Assembly (NCBI GenBank): GCA_025358085.1
Contig: JANYKT010000108.1
Coordinates: 1 to 48,396 of the forward strand
Origin: Deltaproteobacteria bacterium
GTDB taxonomy: Bacteria > Myxococcota > Myxococcia > Myxococcales > 40CM-4-68-19
DNA: 48,396 nucleotides
Direction of reading: 5' to 3'
Part shown: piece by piece, positions 15,216 to 24,749 of the stretch
Numbering within the stretch: the first letter of the stretch is position 1
How the letters are laid out: each line of letters starts with the position of its first letter
Translations under genes and position numbers: made by a program
Notes under the pieces: model-generated
What the model was told of the DNA's origin: nothing
The model's database searches: none
Seen by the model: only the letters and a program-made list of their open reading frames with translations

Positions 15216-17231
15216 TCACTCGACCACCAGCGTGTACGGCTGCGTGGCGCTGGCGTCCTTGTTGGCGGGGCTCGAGACCTCGACGGCGTAGTCGCCCTCT
15301 TTCAGCGGGACCGAAAGGATCTGCTCCTCGCCTTCACCCTTGATGGCGTTGGCGCTGCCGATGGTCTCGGCGGCAGCGCCTTTGAGCTCCAGCAGGCGCA
15401 GCATGAGATCGACGCCGCGCACCGCCGAGAGCCGCACGCTGACCGGCGCGCGGCCCGCCTCGACGTGGAAGCGGAACAGGTCCACGTCGCGACGCGGCCA
15501 GACATAACCTTTCAGCGTGGCCGGGAGCGCGATGGGCTGAGCGCTGGCGACGTCGTTGTTGGGCTCGCGCTCGATCGAGCCGTCGTCGGGCGAAAGCGTC
15601 GCGGTGAGGTGGTAGAGCGTGTCGCGGTCCTCGCCATCGCGCACCCGCTTGCCGCCAGAGTCGCGCGTGGCCGACTCGATCTTGATGAAGCTGTCGCCAG
15701 CGGGCACGCCCACCGCGGGAAGGACTTCGCCCTCGCGGACACCGCCCTCGTTGGCGCGGGCGAGGAGGCGCGGCTTGTCGCCTGGCTTCGCAGAAGCAGG
15801 AGCCCAGACCGATAGCTCGACGTCAGCGCGCTCCAGGGGGGAGACCTCGACGTGGAGGATCATCGGCTGCGCGGCGCGCAGGCGGTACCAGTCGGTGTCA
15901 CCCGAAGGAGCGAGCCAGCCGGAGGCAGTGCCGTCCAGCGGCGAGGCGTGTGCCGGGTCGTCGTTGGGCTCGAGCTCCAGGTCCTTCGGGCCAATCTCGA
16001 GATTCGCCGTCAGCGTGTACGGAACGCGCGGGTTCGCGGGGCGCTTCTTGCCTGGCCACGATGATTTGAGGACAAAGTAAAAGCCGCCCGAGGAGGCTGG
16101 CGGCGGGACAGCGGCGGAACCGGAGCCGGCGTCCGGTGGCGACTCCGAGCCAGTCGGGGACGCCGGAGACACGGGTGGCGCGGCGATCGGCACGGCCGGT
16201 GGTTCGGGCGGCGCGGATGGTGGCGCGGCGATCGGCACGGCCGGTGGTGCGGGCGGTGCGGATGGTGGCGCGGGCGGTGGTGTCGCGGGCGGTGTCGCGG
16301 GCGTCGCGCCGAGCGACGAGCCACCGTCCGCGGCTGGATTTGAGATCCCTGGATCCGCACCTGCACCGCCCGTTGTGACCTCGCTCGGCCCTGCGTCAAC
16401 GGACTCGCGTGCGGCTGCCCGACCTGCGTCGGGCGACAGAACCGTCGCCTGAAGTGCGGGCAAAGCTTTCGCGTCCCTCGCCTCAGGCACCCCGAGCTGC
16501 AGGGAGAGGTCGCGCACGAAAATGCCGTCGCCCGCCGCCGCCGCGCGGAAAGTCGCCAGCAGCGCGCCGTCCGAGAGCGCCCGCACTTCCAGCTCCGGCC
16601 GCACGCCGTCGACGCCGCTCACCTCGACCCGCAGGAATTGACCGGGCACCGCCACCGGGACCGCGAGCCGATACCAGTCCTCGTCCTCGCTCGAGCCGTA
16701 GGTCCCGCTCATCGGCTTGCCGGCGCTCAGGACCGTCGCATCGACGGCGCGATCGTTCGGCTCCAACTCGGCGGAAGCGGAAGGCGGCCCGCCCAGCACG
16801 GTCAGCTCGTAAGCGCCCACCGCGCCCGATAGCTTGATGAAGCAAGCCTCGGTGCACGCCACCGCCGTTACGAAGCCAGGCTCCGCAGGCGACGCGCGCC
16901 CGCGCAGCACCCGGTTGCGGTCGCGATCGAGCACCTCGAAAGAGAGCTCCGACACAGCCGGCGCGAGCTCGAGGTGCAGCGCCACCGTCACGCCCGGCCC
17001 CGGCGAGAGCCGATACCAGTCCTCGTCCCGCGAGCTATCGATCGCGCCCGCCACCACCGTGCGCAGAGAGACCAGCTGCTGCGGTCTCTGGAAGTCGTTC
17101 GGCTCGTGCTCCTGCACGCGCACCGGGGGCAGATCGGCGGCAGCCACCGGGGCGGGAGGAGGAGGGACCGGCGCTTCAGCTCTACGGCACGCGCCCAGCG
17201 CGCACAGCGCCGCAAGAGCGACCCGCCGCAT
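15216..17231 (-). CDS. Lipoprotein with four EPND/DWYR (pre-peptidase C-terminal-like) repeats
   Basis: 671 residues from ATG 17231, which overlaps the zinc-ribbon stop (TAATG). The frame is open further upstream but there it only shadows that gene. MRRVALAALCALGAC has a lipobox with Cys15. Four beta-sandwich-like units each begin with E(P)N(D/N) and contain D-x-D-(W/L)-(Y/F)-R: EPND at 43 with DEDWYRL, EPND at 157 with DEDWYRL, then EPNDDPAHA with DTDWYRL and EPNNDVASA with DVDLFRF. This is the pattern of PPC-type secreted domains. Units 2 and 3 are separated by a long Pro/Ala/Gly/Ser-rich linker (DNA about 16100-16400). It is probably an envelope-anchored binding or structural protein; no catalytic domain is seen. 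It ends the prfA-murA gene series. Confidence 0.75.
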   Translation of the reverse strand: MRRVALAALCALGACRRAEAPVPPPPAPVAAADLPPVRVQEHEPNDFQRPQQLVSLRTVVAGAIDSSRDEDWYRLSPGPGVTVALHLELAPAVSELSFEVLDRDRNRVLRGRASPAEPGFVTAVACTEACFIKLSGAVGAYELTVLGGPPSASAELEPNDRAVDATVLSAGKPMSGTYGSSEDEDWYRLAVPVAVPGQFLRVEVSGVDGVRPELEVRALSDGALLATFRAAAAGDGIFVRDLSLQLGVPEARDAKALPALQATVLSPDAGRAAARESVDAGPSEVTTGGAGADPGISNPAADGGSSLGATPATPPATPPPAPPSAPPAPPAVPIAAPPSAPPEPPAVPIAAPPVSPASPTGSESPPDAGSGSAAVPPPASSGGFYFVLKSSWPGKKRPANPRVPYTLTANLEIGPKDLELEPNDDPAHASPLDGTASGWLAPSGDTDWYRLRAAQPMILHVEVSPLERADVELSVWAPASAKPGDKPRLLARANEGGVREGEVLPAVGVPAGDSFIKIESATRDSGGKRVRDGEDRDTLYHLTATLSPDDGSIEREPNNDVASAQPIALPATLKGYVWPRRDVDLFRFHVEAGRAPVSVRLSAVRGVDLMLRLLELKGAAAETIGSANAIKGEGEEQILSVPLKEGDYAVEVSSPANKDASATQPYTLVVE

Positions 17232-17647
17232 TACTTGCGAGGGCTGGCGGCGTGAATCTTCTTGGAGCCGTGCTCGGCGAACTCCCGGAAAAATTCGATG
17301 ATGCCTTCCCTGAGTTCCTTCGCCGTCTCGGCTTCCTTGGCAAAGTCGTCCGACTCGAGCCAGATGCCGCCGCAGCTCTCGCAGGTCTCGTAGATGAGCG
17401 GGTTGCGGTTGTGCTGGCTCTCGACCGCGAGCAGCATCACCGCGTCCACCGGGCAATCGCCGGCGTCCTCTTCCGGATTGGCGCGCCCGCCCATGGCCTC
17501 GAGAGTGGGTAGGCCCGCATGCAGCAGGAGACGATTCAAATCTGCAACGTCGAGCCAAAGACCTCCGCACTCAGCGCAGCGGAAGAGGAGCTTCTGCTCT
17601 CCCTCGCTAAGTTCGGTCATCTCGACGTTGTCACGCGGGCAATCCAT
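17231..17647 (-). CDS. Double zinc-ribbon (TFIIB-type zinc finger) protein
   Basis: 138 residues from ATG 17647; an in-frame TTG at 17665 would add six residues. There are two similar units: MDCPRDNVEM...CAECGGLWLDVADLNRL and DCPVDAVMLL...CESCGGIWLESDDF. Each has the C-x-x-C-G-G-x-W-L-(D/E) knuckle of zf-TFIIB domain proteins. In both units the first knuckle keeps only one cysteine (CPRD, CPVD), so metal binding may be weaker than in the canonical fold. The C-terminal helix is charged. It is cytoplasmic and its function is unknown. It sits 70 bp after murA and overlaps the lipoprotein start by one base. Confidence 0.75.
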   Translation of the reverse strand: MDCPRDNVEMTELSEGEQKLLFRCAECGGLWLDVADLNRLLLHAGLPTLEAMGGRANPEEDAGDCPVDAVMLLAVESQHNRNPLIYETCESCGGIWLESDDFAKEAETAKELREGIIEFFREFAEHGSKKIHAASPRK

Positions 17648-17717
17648 GGTGGTGTCACGCTCCAATCAACAGGTTTGCGCCCACACTAGCCTGATGCGAG
17701 CGAAGTCCTCAAGGCCG

Positions 17718-18974
17718 TTACGCTTTGATCCGGCGGATCCGGGCGCCGAGGCCTGCGAGCTTCTGCTCCAGCCCCTCGTAGCCGCGGTCCAGGTGATAGA
17801 CGCGCTGGACGATGGTTTTGCCCTCGGCGCGGAGGCCCGCGAGCACCAGGGACGCGGACGCGCGCAGATCGGTCGCCATCACCGGCGCGCCCGAGAGCCG
17901 CTCGACGCCGCGCACCACCGCGGTGTGGCCGTCGACCGCGATGTCCGCGCCCATGCGGGCCAATTCCTGCACGTGCATAAAGCGATTTTCGAACACTGTC
18001 TCCACCACTCGCGAGGCGCCGCGCGCAACCGAAAGGCACGCCATCAGCTGCGCTTGCAGATCGGTCGGGAAGCCGGGGAAGGGAGCAGTGATGAAGTCCA
18101 CCGCGTCGAGCCGCGCCGGTGCCTTGCAGCGCAGGCCGGCGGGTTCCTCGGTGATCGCGGCACCCGCCTCGCGGAGCTTGGCGATGGCTGCCTCGAGATC
18201 GACCGCGCGCGCGCCGCGCACCAGCACGTCACCGCCGGTGATGGCCGCTGCCGCGAGCAGCGTGCCTGCCTCGATGCGGTCAGGGATCACGGCGCGATCG
18301 AGCGGCCTGAGCGCAGCCACGCCCTGGATATGAATGGTCGACGAGCCCGCGCCCTCGATCCGCGCGCCCATGGATACGAGCGCCTCCGCGAGCGCCACCA
18401 CCTCGGGCTCGCGCGCGCAGTTTTCCAGCACCGTCTCGCCGTCGGCCAGCGCGGCGGCCATGAGCAGATTTTCGGTACCGGTCACGGTCGGCAAATCGAA
18501 GAGGACGCGGCCGCCGCGCAGCCGGCCGTCGGATTGCGCCTCGACATAACCGTGCGTCAGTTCAATGCGAGCGCCCAGCGCCTGCAGCGCCTTGAGGTGC
18601 TGGTCGATGGGCCGGGCGCCGATGGCGCAGCCGCCCGGCAGCGAGACCCGCGCACGCCCGCAGCGCGCCACCAGCGGACCCAGCACCAGCACCGACGCGC
18701 GCATGGTCTTGACCAATTCGTACGGCGCTTCGGGATTGCTCAAGTCGGTCGCGTCGATGCTCAGCGTGCCGCGGTCAGAGGAGACTAGAGGACCCATGTT
18801 GGCGATCAGCCGCCCCATGGTGCGGATGTCCGCCAGGTCCGGGACGTTGCGGAAAGTGGAGCGGCCGGGAGCCAGCAGCGCCGCGGCGATCTGCGGCAGC
18901 GTCGCGTTCTTCGAGCCGGAGACAGTCACCTCTCCGTGCAGCGGCCGGCCACCTTCGATCTCGATCGAATCCAT
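17718..18974 (-). CDS. murA: UDP-N-acetylglucosamine 1-carboxyvinyltransferase MurA
   Basis: 418 residues, standard length. It transfers enolpyruvate from PEP to UDP-GlcNAc, the first committed step of peptidoglycan synthesis in the cytoplasm. Lys22 is in GSKNATLP, and the catalytic/fosfomycin-target Cys116 is in [15 protein letters not shown]. Other family blocks are [62 protein letters not shown] and [15 protein letters not shown] with [14 protein letters not shown]. Because Cys is kept (not Asp), the enzyme should be fosfomycin-sensitive by family rule. It lies 7 bp behind prmC in the prfA operon. Confidence 0.97.
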   Translation of the reverse strand: MDSIEIEGGRPLHGEVTVSGSKNATLPQIAAALLAPGRSTFRNVPDLADIRTMGRLIANMGPLVSSDRGTLSIDATDLSNPEAPYELVKTMRASVLVLGPLVARCGRARVSLPGGCAIGARPIDQHLKALQALGARIELTHGYVEAQSDGRLRGGRVLFDLPTVTGTENLLMAAALADGETVLENCAREPEVVALAEALVSMGARIEGAGSSTIHIQGVAALRPLDRAVIPDRIEAGTLLAAAAITGGDVLVRGARAVDLEAAIAKLREAGAAITEEPAGLRCKAPARLDAVDFITAPFPGFPTDLQAQLMACLSVARGASRVVETVFENRFMHVQELARMGADIAVDGHTAVVRGVERLSGAPVMATDLRASASLVLAGLRAEGKTIVQRVYHLDRGYEGLEQKLAGLGARIRRIKA

Positions 18975-18981
18975 GATTTTC

Positions 18982-19860
18982 CTATATCGCGCGCGCGACG
19001 ACGTGACGATCGAGGCCAGCCAGATCTTTCACCACCCGCGCATCGCGCAGGCCCGCGCTCAGGCAAAGAGCGATCACGGCTTGCGCCTGCGGCGGATCGA
19101 GCTCGGTCCCGAAGAAGCCGCCGGGCAGCAGCCACTCGTGCACTGCGGCGAGGATGCGCTGCAATATTTCAAGCCCCTCGTCGCCGGCGAAGAGTGCCTG
19201 GTGCGGCTCGTGGTCCAGGATCTCGGGCGAAAGCGTAACGCTGTCGGCGTGCGCGATGTACGGCGGATTTGCCGTCACGGCGGCATAGCGCACCGGCTCG
19301 GGCAGGGCTTTGAAGAGGTCGCCGCGGAACACCCGGACACGCCCGGCCGCATGGCGCGCGCCGTTGTGCTCGGCCGCGCTGGCGGCGGTCTCCGCGATTT
19401 CCACCAGGTCGATCAGCGCATCCGGCCGCTCCGCCGCGATGCTGACGCCGACAGCGCCGGAGCCGGAGCAGAGATCGAGCACGCGAATCGGGCCGCCGCC
19501 TTCCGGACCCAGCGACTCGAGCGCGAGCTGCACCAGGATCTCCGTCTCCGGCCGCGGGATGAACACGCCCGGCGCGACCGCGAATGGCCGGCCGTAGAAC
19601 TCCTTTACTCCCAATATATACGCCACCGGCTCTCGCCGTCCGCGCCGCTGGATGAGCGCCTTGAACTTCGCCAGCTCTTCCTCGCCGAGCGGCTTGTCGA
19701 AATCAATATAGAGGCGCGTCCGATTGCAATTGAGCGCGCTCGCGAGCAGCAGTTCCGCGTCGAGCCGCGCGCCCTCCACGCCCTTCTTGCCCAGCCAGTC
19801 TCGTGCCCAGACGAGCAGCGAGCGGATGGTCCAGGGTTCTGAGCCGGAGCCGGCGGGCAT
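18982..19860 (-). CDS. prmC: Peptide chain release factor N5-glutamine methyltransferase PrmC
   Basis: 292 residues. The N-terminal helical domain carries [26 protein letters not shown] and [11 protein letters not shown] (the PrmC substrate-docking region). It is followed by SAM motif [15 protein letters not shown] (about 129-142) and the catalytic NPPY at 198-201, whose Tyr stacks on the Gln of the GGQ motif. All hallmarks of the canonical enzyme are present, so this copy is the likely methylase of RF1/RF2. It starts 3 bp after the stop of a second, diverged PrmC-like gene and is followed 7 bp later by murA. Confidence 0.92.
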   Translation of the reverse strand: MPAGSGSEPWTIRSLLVWARDWLGKKGVEGARLDAELLLASALNCNRTRLYIDFDKPLGEEELAKFKALIQRRGRREPVAYILGVKEFYGRPFAVAPGVFIPRPETEILVQLALESLGPEGGGPIRVLDLCSGSGAVGVSIAAERPDALIDLVEIAETAASAAEHNGARHAAGRVRVFRGDLFKALPEPVRYAAVTANPPYIAHADSVTLSPEILDHEPHQALFAGDEGLEILQRILAAVHEWLLPGGFFGTELDPPQAQAVIALCLSAGLRDARVVKDLAGLDRHVVARAI

Positions 19861-19863
19861 CTT

Positions 19864-20703
19864 TTACGGCATCCGCGCCGAGACCACGCGCAGCACGCCC
19901 TCGCCGTCTTGGTGCGCGCGCGTCTCGCGCAGGCCCTGCGCGGTCAGGAGCGCGATCACCTTCTCGATCTGCGAGGGGTCGCACTCCTGCGCGTAGGTGG
20001 CCTTGGGCGCAAGCCAGCGCGGCAGCTCGGCGATGATTCGCCGGACGATGTCGAGACCGTCCGGTCCGCCGAAGAAGGAGACCACCGGCTCGTGGTCGAT
20101 CACCTCCGATGGCAGCACGGTTCCGTCGGGCACCCACGGTGGATTGGCGGTAACTACATTGTACTTGCGACCGCGCGGCAGCGGGTCGAAGAGGTCGCCG
20201 GCATAGGCCTGGTAGCGGCCCGGCACCACCAGCTCCGCGTTCTCGCGCGCGAGCTCGATGGCCTCGGCCGAGACGTCCGCCAGATCGACGTGCAGTCCCG
20301 GCCGCGCGTGCGCGACGCAGATGCCGGCGGCGCCCATCCCGCAGGCGAGATCGAGCGCGAATCCTTTTGCGTCCTGCGCCACGCCCTCGAGCGCCGCCTG
20401 GATGAGCACCGGCAGATCCAGCCGCGGAATGAAGCCGCGCCGGTCCACCTTGAAGCGCAGGCCCATCAGCTCCACCGCGCCGACGATGTAGCCGGTGGGC
20501 TCGTCCCCGAGTCGCCGCCCGAGCAGCCGGAGGAACTCGTCATGGACATGCAGGTCGACGGGCGCTTCAGGCTGCAGCCGGGCCGGAACGATGCCGAAGG
20601 CGTGCGCCAGCAGCTCGCGCGCCTCGGTGAGTGGACCCTCGCTGAAAAGCTCCGGAGCCGCGAGACGCCGCGCCGTCTTCTCCAGCAGCTCGCCGACCGT
20701 CAT
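19864..20703 (-). CDS. PrmC/HemK-like methyltransferase paralogue with NPPW motif
   Basis: 279 residues from ATG 20703, which overlaps the prfA stop (ATGA). An in-frame start 66 bp upstream inside prfA is less likely. It shares the layout of PrmC: helical N-domain with [17 protein letters not shown], then [15 protein letters not shown] motif [15 protein letters not shown] (118-131) and NPPW at 187-190. Two changes stand out against the canonical enzyme next door: NPPY is NPPW, and the RPETE stretch is RLDLP. The fold and SAM binding look intact. It may methylate a different glutamine or asparagine substrate, or be specialised for one release factor. PrmB (ribosomal protein L3) is an alternative. 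Confidence 0.8.
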   Translation of the reverse strand: MTVGELLEKTARRLAAPELFSEGPLTEARELLAHAFGIVPARLQPEAPVDLHVHDEFLRLLGRRLGDEPTGYIVGAVELMGLRFKVDRRGFIPRLDLPVLIQAALEGVAQDAKGFALDLACGMGAAGICVAHARPGLHVDLADVSAEAIELARENAELVVPGRYQAYAGDLFDPLPRGRKYNVVTANPPWVPDGTVLPSEVIDHEPVVSFFGGPDGLDIVRRIIAELPRWLAPKATYAQECDPSQIEKVIALLTAQGLRETRAHQDGEGVLRVVSARMP

Positions 20704-21782
20704 TGCGCGGCTTGCAGCGGCTTCTCCTGCTGCTGCCGAAGCGCCTCTGCCTGGAACCAGGTCCTGCATGCGTTGACCATGTCCTCGACGTCGCCGTCCA
20801 TCACCGCGGCGAGGTTGTGGCGGGTGAGCCCGATGCGATGATCGGTGAGCCGGTCCTGCGGGAAGTTATAGGTGCGAATCTTTTCGCTGCGATCGCCGGT
20901 GCCGACCTGGCCGCGCCGGCTGATCTCGCGCTCGAGCCGCACCTTCTCGATCTCCATCTCGTACAGCCTCGAGCGCAGCATGCGCAGCGCCATGGCGCGG
21001 TTCTTCAGCTGCGACTTTTCCTGCTGGCATTTGACGATTACGCCCGACGGTTTGTGGGTCAGCCGCACCGCCGAGTCGGTCGTATTGACGCTCTGCCCGC
21101 CCGCGCCGGTGGACCGCATCACGTCCATCTGGATATCAGCCGGATTGATTTGGATATCGACCTCTTCGGCTTCCGGCATGACGGCAACCGTCGCGGTCGA
21201 GGTGTGGATACGGCCTTGCGCTTCCGTGGCCGGCACTCGCTGGAACCTGTGCACGCCGGACTCGTGCTTGAGCATCGCGAACACGCTCTCGCCCGAGATG
21301 GTGACATTCGCGTCCTTGATACCGCCGGATGCGTTGTCGCTGGAATCCATTAGAGTTGCCTTCCAGCCCTTGCGCTCGGCATAGCGCAGATACATGCGGA
21401 GAAGCTCGGCGGCAAACAGGCCGGCCTCGTCCCCGCCGGCGCCTGCACGAACTTCCAGGATGACGTCGCGCTCGTCATTCTTGTCTCTTGGCAAGAGCAG
21501 GATCTTGAGCTTGCCGAGCAATTCCTCGCGCTGGGCAATGAGCTGCGGCAGCTCCTCGCGGGCGAGGTCGCGCATCTCGGGGTCCTCCAACAGCGCCTCG
21601 TTGTCGGCGACGTTCCGCTTGACCCTGCGATAGTCGCGGAAGGCCTCGATCAGCGGCTCGAGTTGCGAGCGCTCTTTCGCGACCTGCTGGAAGCGCGCGC
21701 GGTCGGCGATGACGCCCGGGTTGCCGAGGTCGGCCGTGAGGCGCTCGAAGCGCTGCTCGATTTCCTGAAGCTTGTCGTCCAT
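20700..21782 (-). CDS. prfA: Peptide chain release factor 1
   Basis: 360 residues from ATG 21782, the exact usual RF1 length; an upstream in-frame start would add 31 untypical residues. It has the N-terminal helical domain, [19 protein letters not shown], the GGQ loop in [17 protein letters not shown], the [16 protein letters not shown] segment, and the C-terminal [16 protein letters not shown] block. The stop-codon anticodon region [21 protein letters not shown] fits RF1 (UAA/UAG reader). GGQ glutamine methylation would come from the PrmC gene(s) directly downstream. It is first in the series prfA-prmC-like-prmC-murA, with stop/start overlap to the second gene, and diverges from pepA with 141 bp between. 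Confidence 0.97.
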   Translation of the reverse strand: MDDKLQEIEQRFERLTADLGNPGVIADRARFQQVAKERSQLEPLIEAFRDYRRVKRNVADNEALLEDPEMRDLAREELPQLIAQREELLGKLKILLLPRDKNDERDVILEVRAGAGGDEAGLFAAELLRMYLRYAERKGWKATLMDSSDNASGGIKDANVTISGESVFAMLKHESGVHRFQRVPATEAQGRIHTSTATVAVMPEAEEVDIQINPADIQMDVMRSTGAGGQSVNTTDSAVRLTHKPSGVIVKCQQEKSQLKNRAMALRMLRSRLYEMEIEKVRLEREISRRGQVGTGDRSEKIRTYNFPQDRLTDHRIGLTRHNLAAVMDGDVEDMVNACRTWFQAEALRQQQEKPLQAAQ

Positions 21783-21923
21783 GGCGGCTTTTCTTTTCCA
21801 GTGACCCTCTGGCCCCGGAAGGGCGCGGAACCTACTCGCGCGTGCGCCTTTGGTAAAGGGCCATCGCAAGCGCAACGGTCTTGTGCTTCCAAAGCGCCCG
21901 CCCGCGCGTTAGAAGCCGCCGAA

Positions 21924-23504
21924 ATGACCTTCGACACGAGCGTCGTCTTCGGTAATCCCGTCGCACACCCCTGCGATCTGCTCGCGCTCCTCGTCCGCGA
22001 GGGCGCGGTGGCGAAGGGCAAGCTCGCCGACGCGCGGCTCTCGGACCTGGACGCGGCGCTCGGCGGCCTGGTGCGCAAGGTCGCCGGCGAGGAAGACTTC
22101 ACCGGAAAGGACGGCCAGCAGCTTGCGCTGCATACGCACGGCAAGGCCGGTCCTGCGCGCATCCTGGTGATCGGGTTGGGAAAGTCCCGCGATGCCGACA
22201 AGTCGATGGACGGCCTGCGTATCGCCGCATCGCGCGCGGTGAAGGCGGCGCGCGCGGCGGGCGCGAAGACGCTGGCGCTGGCCTGGCCCGCGGGCGAGTC
22301 CGCCGCGGGCGACTTCCGCGCGCGCGAGGTGCAGGCGCTGGCCGAGGGCGCATCGTTGGGCGCTTATCGATTCGATAAATATCTGCGCGAGAAGAAGCCG
22401 CTCAAGTTATCGAAACTGCAGCTGCTCGTCGCGAAGGGTCCGGCACTGCCGGCTTTGACCGTGCTCAGTGCCGCCGCCGCGCAGGGGCAGGCCGTGGCCG
22501 ACGCCGTCTGCCTCGCTCGCGACTTGGTTAACGAGCCCGCCGGCAAGGTCACCCCGCGCGCGCTGGCCGCCGAGGCGAAGCGGGCGGGCGCGGTGTACGG
22601 CTTCTCCGTTGAAGTCCTCGGCCGCGCCCAGATCAAGAAGCTGGGGATGAGCCTCTTTCTCGGCGTCTCGCAGGGCAGCGCTGAAGAGCCGCAATTGGTC
22701 AAAATGTCCTGGTCGCCGGCGAAAAGCGTCTCGGCGGAAGCCGTGGCGCTGGTCGGCAAAGCCGTCACCTTCGACTCGGGCGGCCTGTCCATCAAGAGCG
22801 CCTCAGGCATGGAAGATATGAAGACCGATATGGCGGGCGCCGCCGCGGTCATCTCGGCCATGGCGCTGGTCGCGCGCCTGAAGCCGCCCTTCCCCGTGCA
22901 CGCTTATTTCGGCGCTTGCGAGAATATGCCGTCCGGGGCCGCCTACAAGCCCGGCGACGTCATCGTCGGCAAGAGCGGCATCTCCGTTGAAATCCTCAAT
23001 ACCGACGCCGAAGGCCGGCTGGTCCTCGCCGACGTGCTCGCCTGGGCGGTCGAAGGGAAGCCCGCCGCGGTGGTCGATCTCGCGACGTTGACGGGCGCCA
23101 TCATGGTCGCGCTCGGGCCCTGGACGACGGGCTTGTTCAGCAATGACGACGCGCTCGCCGAGGAGCTGTTATCGTCCGCCCGCGCCGCCGGCGAGAGCGC
23201 CTGGCGCATGCCGCTCCCTCCCGAAATGGAAGAGCTGATTAAAAGTCCGATTGCAGATCTCAAGAACACGGGCGGCCGTTACGGCGGCTCCATCAACGCC
23301 GCGCTCTTCCTGCAGCACTTCATCCAGCCGTCGGGCAAGTCAGCTGGCGAGTCCCCGGCGCCGGCAAAGATCCCCTGGGCGCATCTCGATATCGCGGGAC
23401 CCTCTTCAATCGATCGCGAGCGCGGCTATACCCCCCGCGGCGGCACCGGCGCCGGCGTCCGGCTGCTCGCCGAGTGGCTCCGCCGCCGCGCCTCCGCGCA
23501 TTGA
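21924..23504 (+). CDS. pepA: Leucyl aminopeptidase (M17 family)
   Basis: 526 residues from ATG 21924; the frame is open further left but overlaps prfA. The N-terminal macro-like domain (about 1-180) is followed by the M17 catalytic domain. Lys279 and Asp284 lie in GKAVTFDSGGLSIK, Asp residues in MEDMKTDMAGAAAV, and the NTDAEGRLVLAD box at 359-370 has bicarbonate-binding Arg364. All dimetal ligands expected for the family are present. It is a cytoplasmic hexameric enzyme that trims N-terminal residues. Its TGA overlaps the TTG start of the permease that follows. Confidence 0.93.
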   Translation: MTFDTSVVFGNPVAHPCDLLALLVREGAVAKGKLADARLSDLDAALGGLVRKVAGEEDFTGKDGQQLALHTHGKAGPARILVIGLGKSRDADKSMDGLRIAASRAVKAARAAGAKTLALAWPAGESAAGDFRAREVQALAEGASLGAYRFDKYLREKKPLKLSKLQLLVAKGPALPALTVLSAAAAQGQAVADAVCLARDLVNEPAGKVTPRALAAEAKRAGAVYGFSVEVLGRAQIKKLGMSLFLGVSQGSAEEPQLVKMSWSPAKSVSAEAVALVGKAVTFDSGGLSIKSASGMEDMKTDMAGAAAVISAMALVARLKPPFPVHAYFGACENMPSGAAYKPGDVIVGKSGISVEILNTDAEGRLVLADVLAWAVEGKPAAVVDLATLTGAIMVALGPWTTGLFSNDDALAEELLSSARAAGESAWRMPLPPEMEELIKSPIADLKNTGGRYGGSINAALFLQHFIQPSGKSAGESPAPAKIPWAHLDIAGPSSIDRERGYTPRGGTGAGVRLLAEWLRRRASAH

Positions 23505-24745
23505 CGTCTCGACAAGTTGCTATCTGGTCCATCGCCGCGCTGTCTACACTGGGAGTGATCGCGCGGCCGCTGAAGCTGCCCGAGGCAGTCTGGGCCGTGT
23601 CCGGCGCCGCGCTGCTGGTGCTGCTCCAGTTGATTGCGCCGGGAGACGCTTTCATTGGAATCAGCAAGGGACTCGACGTCTACCTCTTCCTGACCGGCAT
23701 GATGCTATTGGCCGAAGTCGCCCGCAAAGAAGGTCTCTTCGACTGGCTCGCTGCCGTGGCGACCCGGCGCGCTCGCGGTTCGGCGGCGCGGCTTTTCCTG
23801 CTCGTCTATTGCGTCGGGATCCTGGTAACGACTTTTCTTTCCAACGACGCTACCGCCGTCGTGCTTACGCCAGCCGTCGCAGCCGCTGTCCGTACCGCGA
23901 AGGCCAGGCGGCCGCTCCCCTATCTATTGATTTGCGCCTTTATAGCCAATGCCGCTTCTTTCGTATTGCCCATCTCAAACCCGGCCAATCTGGTCATCTA
24001 TGGGTCGCGCATGCCGCCTCTCTTGCAATGGCTGCCACGATTCATCCTGCCGTCCATCATTGCAATCGTGGCGACGTATCTCATGCTGCGCTTTACCCAG
24101 CGTGAGGCATTGCACCAGGACCTCGCGACCGAGGTCCCGGTGCCCGTGCTGAGCGGCGCCGCAAAGACAGCCGCGCTCGGCATCGCCGCAACGGCGGTGC
24201 TGCTGTTGATCTCTTCCGCGCGCGATGTGCAGCTGGGCTTGCCGACGGCTATCGCGGGCGCTGTTACCGCGCTGTTGGTCCTGGTCCGCTCACGCAAATC
24301 CCCGTGGGGCACGGTCAAAGACATCTCGTGGGGCGTGCTGCCGCTGGTCGCCGGCCTCTTTGTGCTGGTCGAAGCGCTGCAGAAGACGGGAGCGATTCAA
24401 CTCCTCGGCGAGACCCTGCAGCACGCAGCGGCGCGTTCCGCCAGCGGAGCCGCCTGGGGCGCGGGCCTCATGACTGCCTTCGCCTGCAACCTGATGAACA
24501 ACCTGCCCGCCGGTTTGATCGCCGGCAGCGCGGTGCAGGCCGCGCCCGATCAGGTGAAGAGTGCCGTCCTGATTGGCATTGACCTGGGCCCGAACCTTTC
24601 CGTCACCGGTTCGCTCGCGACGATTCTCTGGCTCACGGCGCTGCGCCGCGAAGGCCTGCACGTCGGAGCGTGGACTTTCCTGAAGCTCGGACTCGTTGTC
24701 ATGCCGCCCGCGCTCATTCTCGCGCTCGCCGCGCTCATTCATTAA
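23501..24745 (+). CDS. ArsB/ion-transporter superfamily permease
   Basis: 414 residues if started at TTG 23501, which overlaps the pepA stop (TTGA); an in-frame GTG at 23474 is the alternative. It has about 10-12 hydrophobic segments with ArsB/NhaD blocks: DVYLFLTGMMLLAEVARKEG, FLSNDATAVVLTPAV, FIANAASFVLPISNPANLVIYG (in part), NLMNNLPAGLIAG and GIDLGPNLSVTGSLATILW. These match arsenical pump membrane subunits closely (the SND and MNNLP hairpins). No arsR, arsA or arsC in an ars operon is adjacent, so arsenite export is a family-level prediction. It converges with the M24 peptidase gene, leaving 4 bp. Confidence 0.83.
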   Translation: MTSRQVAIWSIAALSTLGVIARPLKLPEAVWAVSGAALLVLLQLIAPGDAFIGISKGLDVYLFLTGMMLLAEVARKEGLFDWLAAVATRRARGSAARLFLLVYCVGILVTTFLSNDATAVVLTPAVAAAVRTAKARRPLPYLLICAFIANAASFVLPISNPANLVIYGSRMPPLLQWLPRFILPSIIAIVATYLMLRFTQREALHQDLATEVPVPVLSGAAKTAALGIAATAVLLLISSARDVQLGLPTAIAGAVTALLVLVRSRKSPWGTVKDISWGVLPLVAGLFVLVEALQKTGAIQLLGETLQHAAARSASGAAWGAGLMTAFACNLMNNLPAGLIAGSAVQAAPDQVKSAVLIGIDLGPNLSVTGSLATILWLTALRREGLHVGAWTFLKLGLVVMPPALILALAALIH

Positions 24746-24749
24746 AGCA

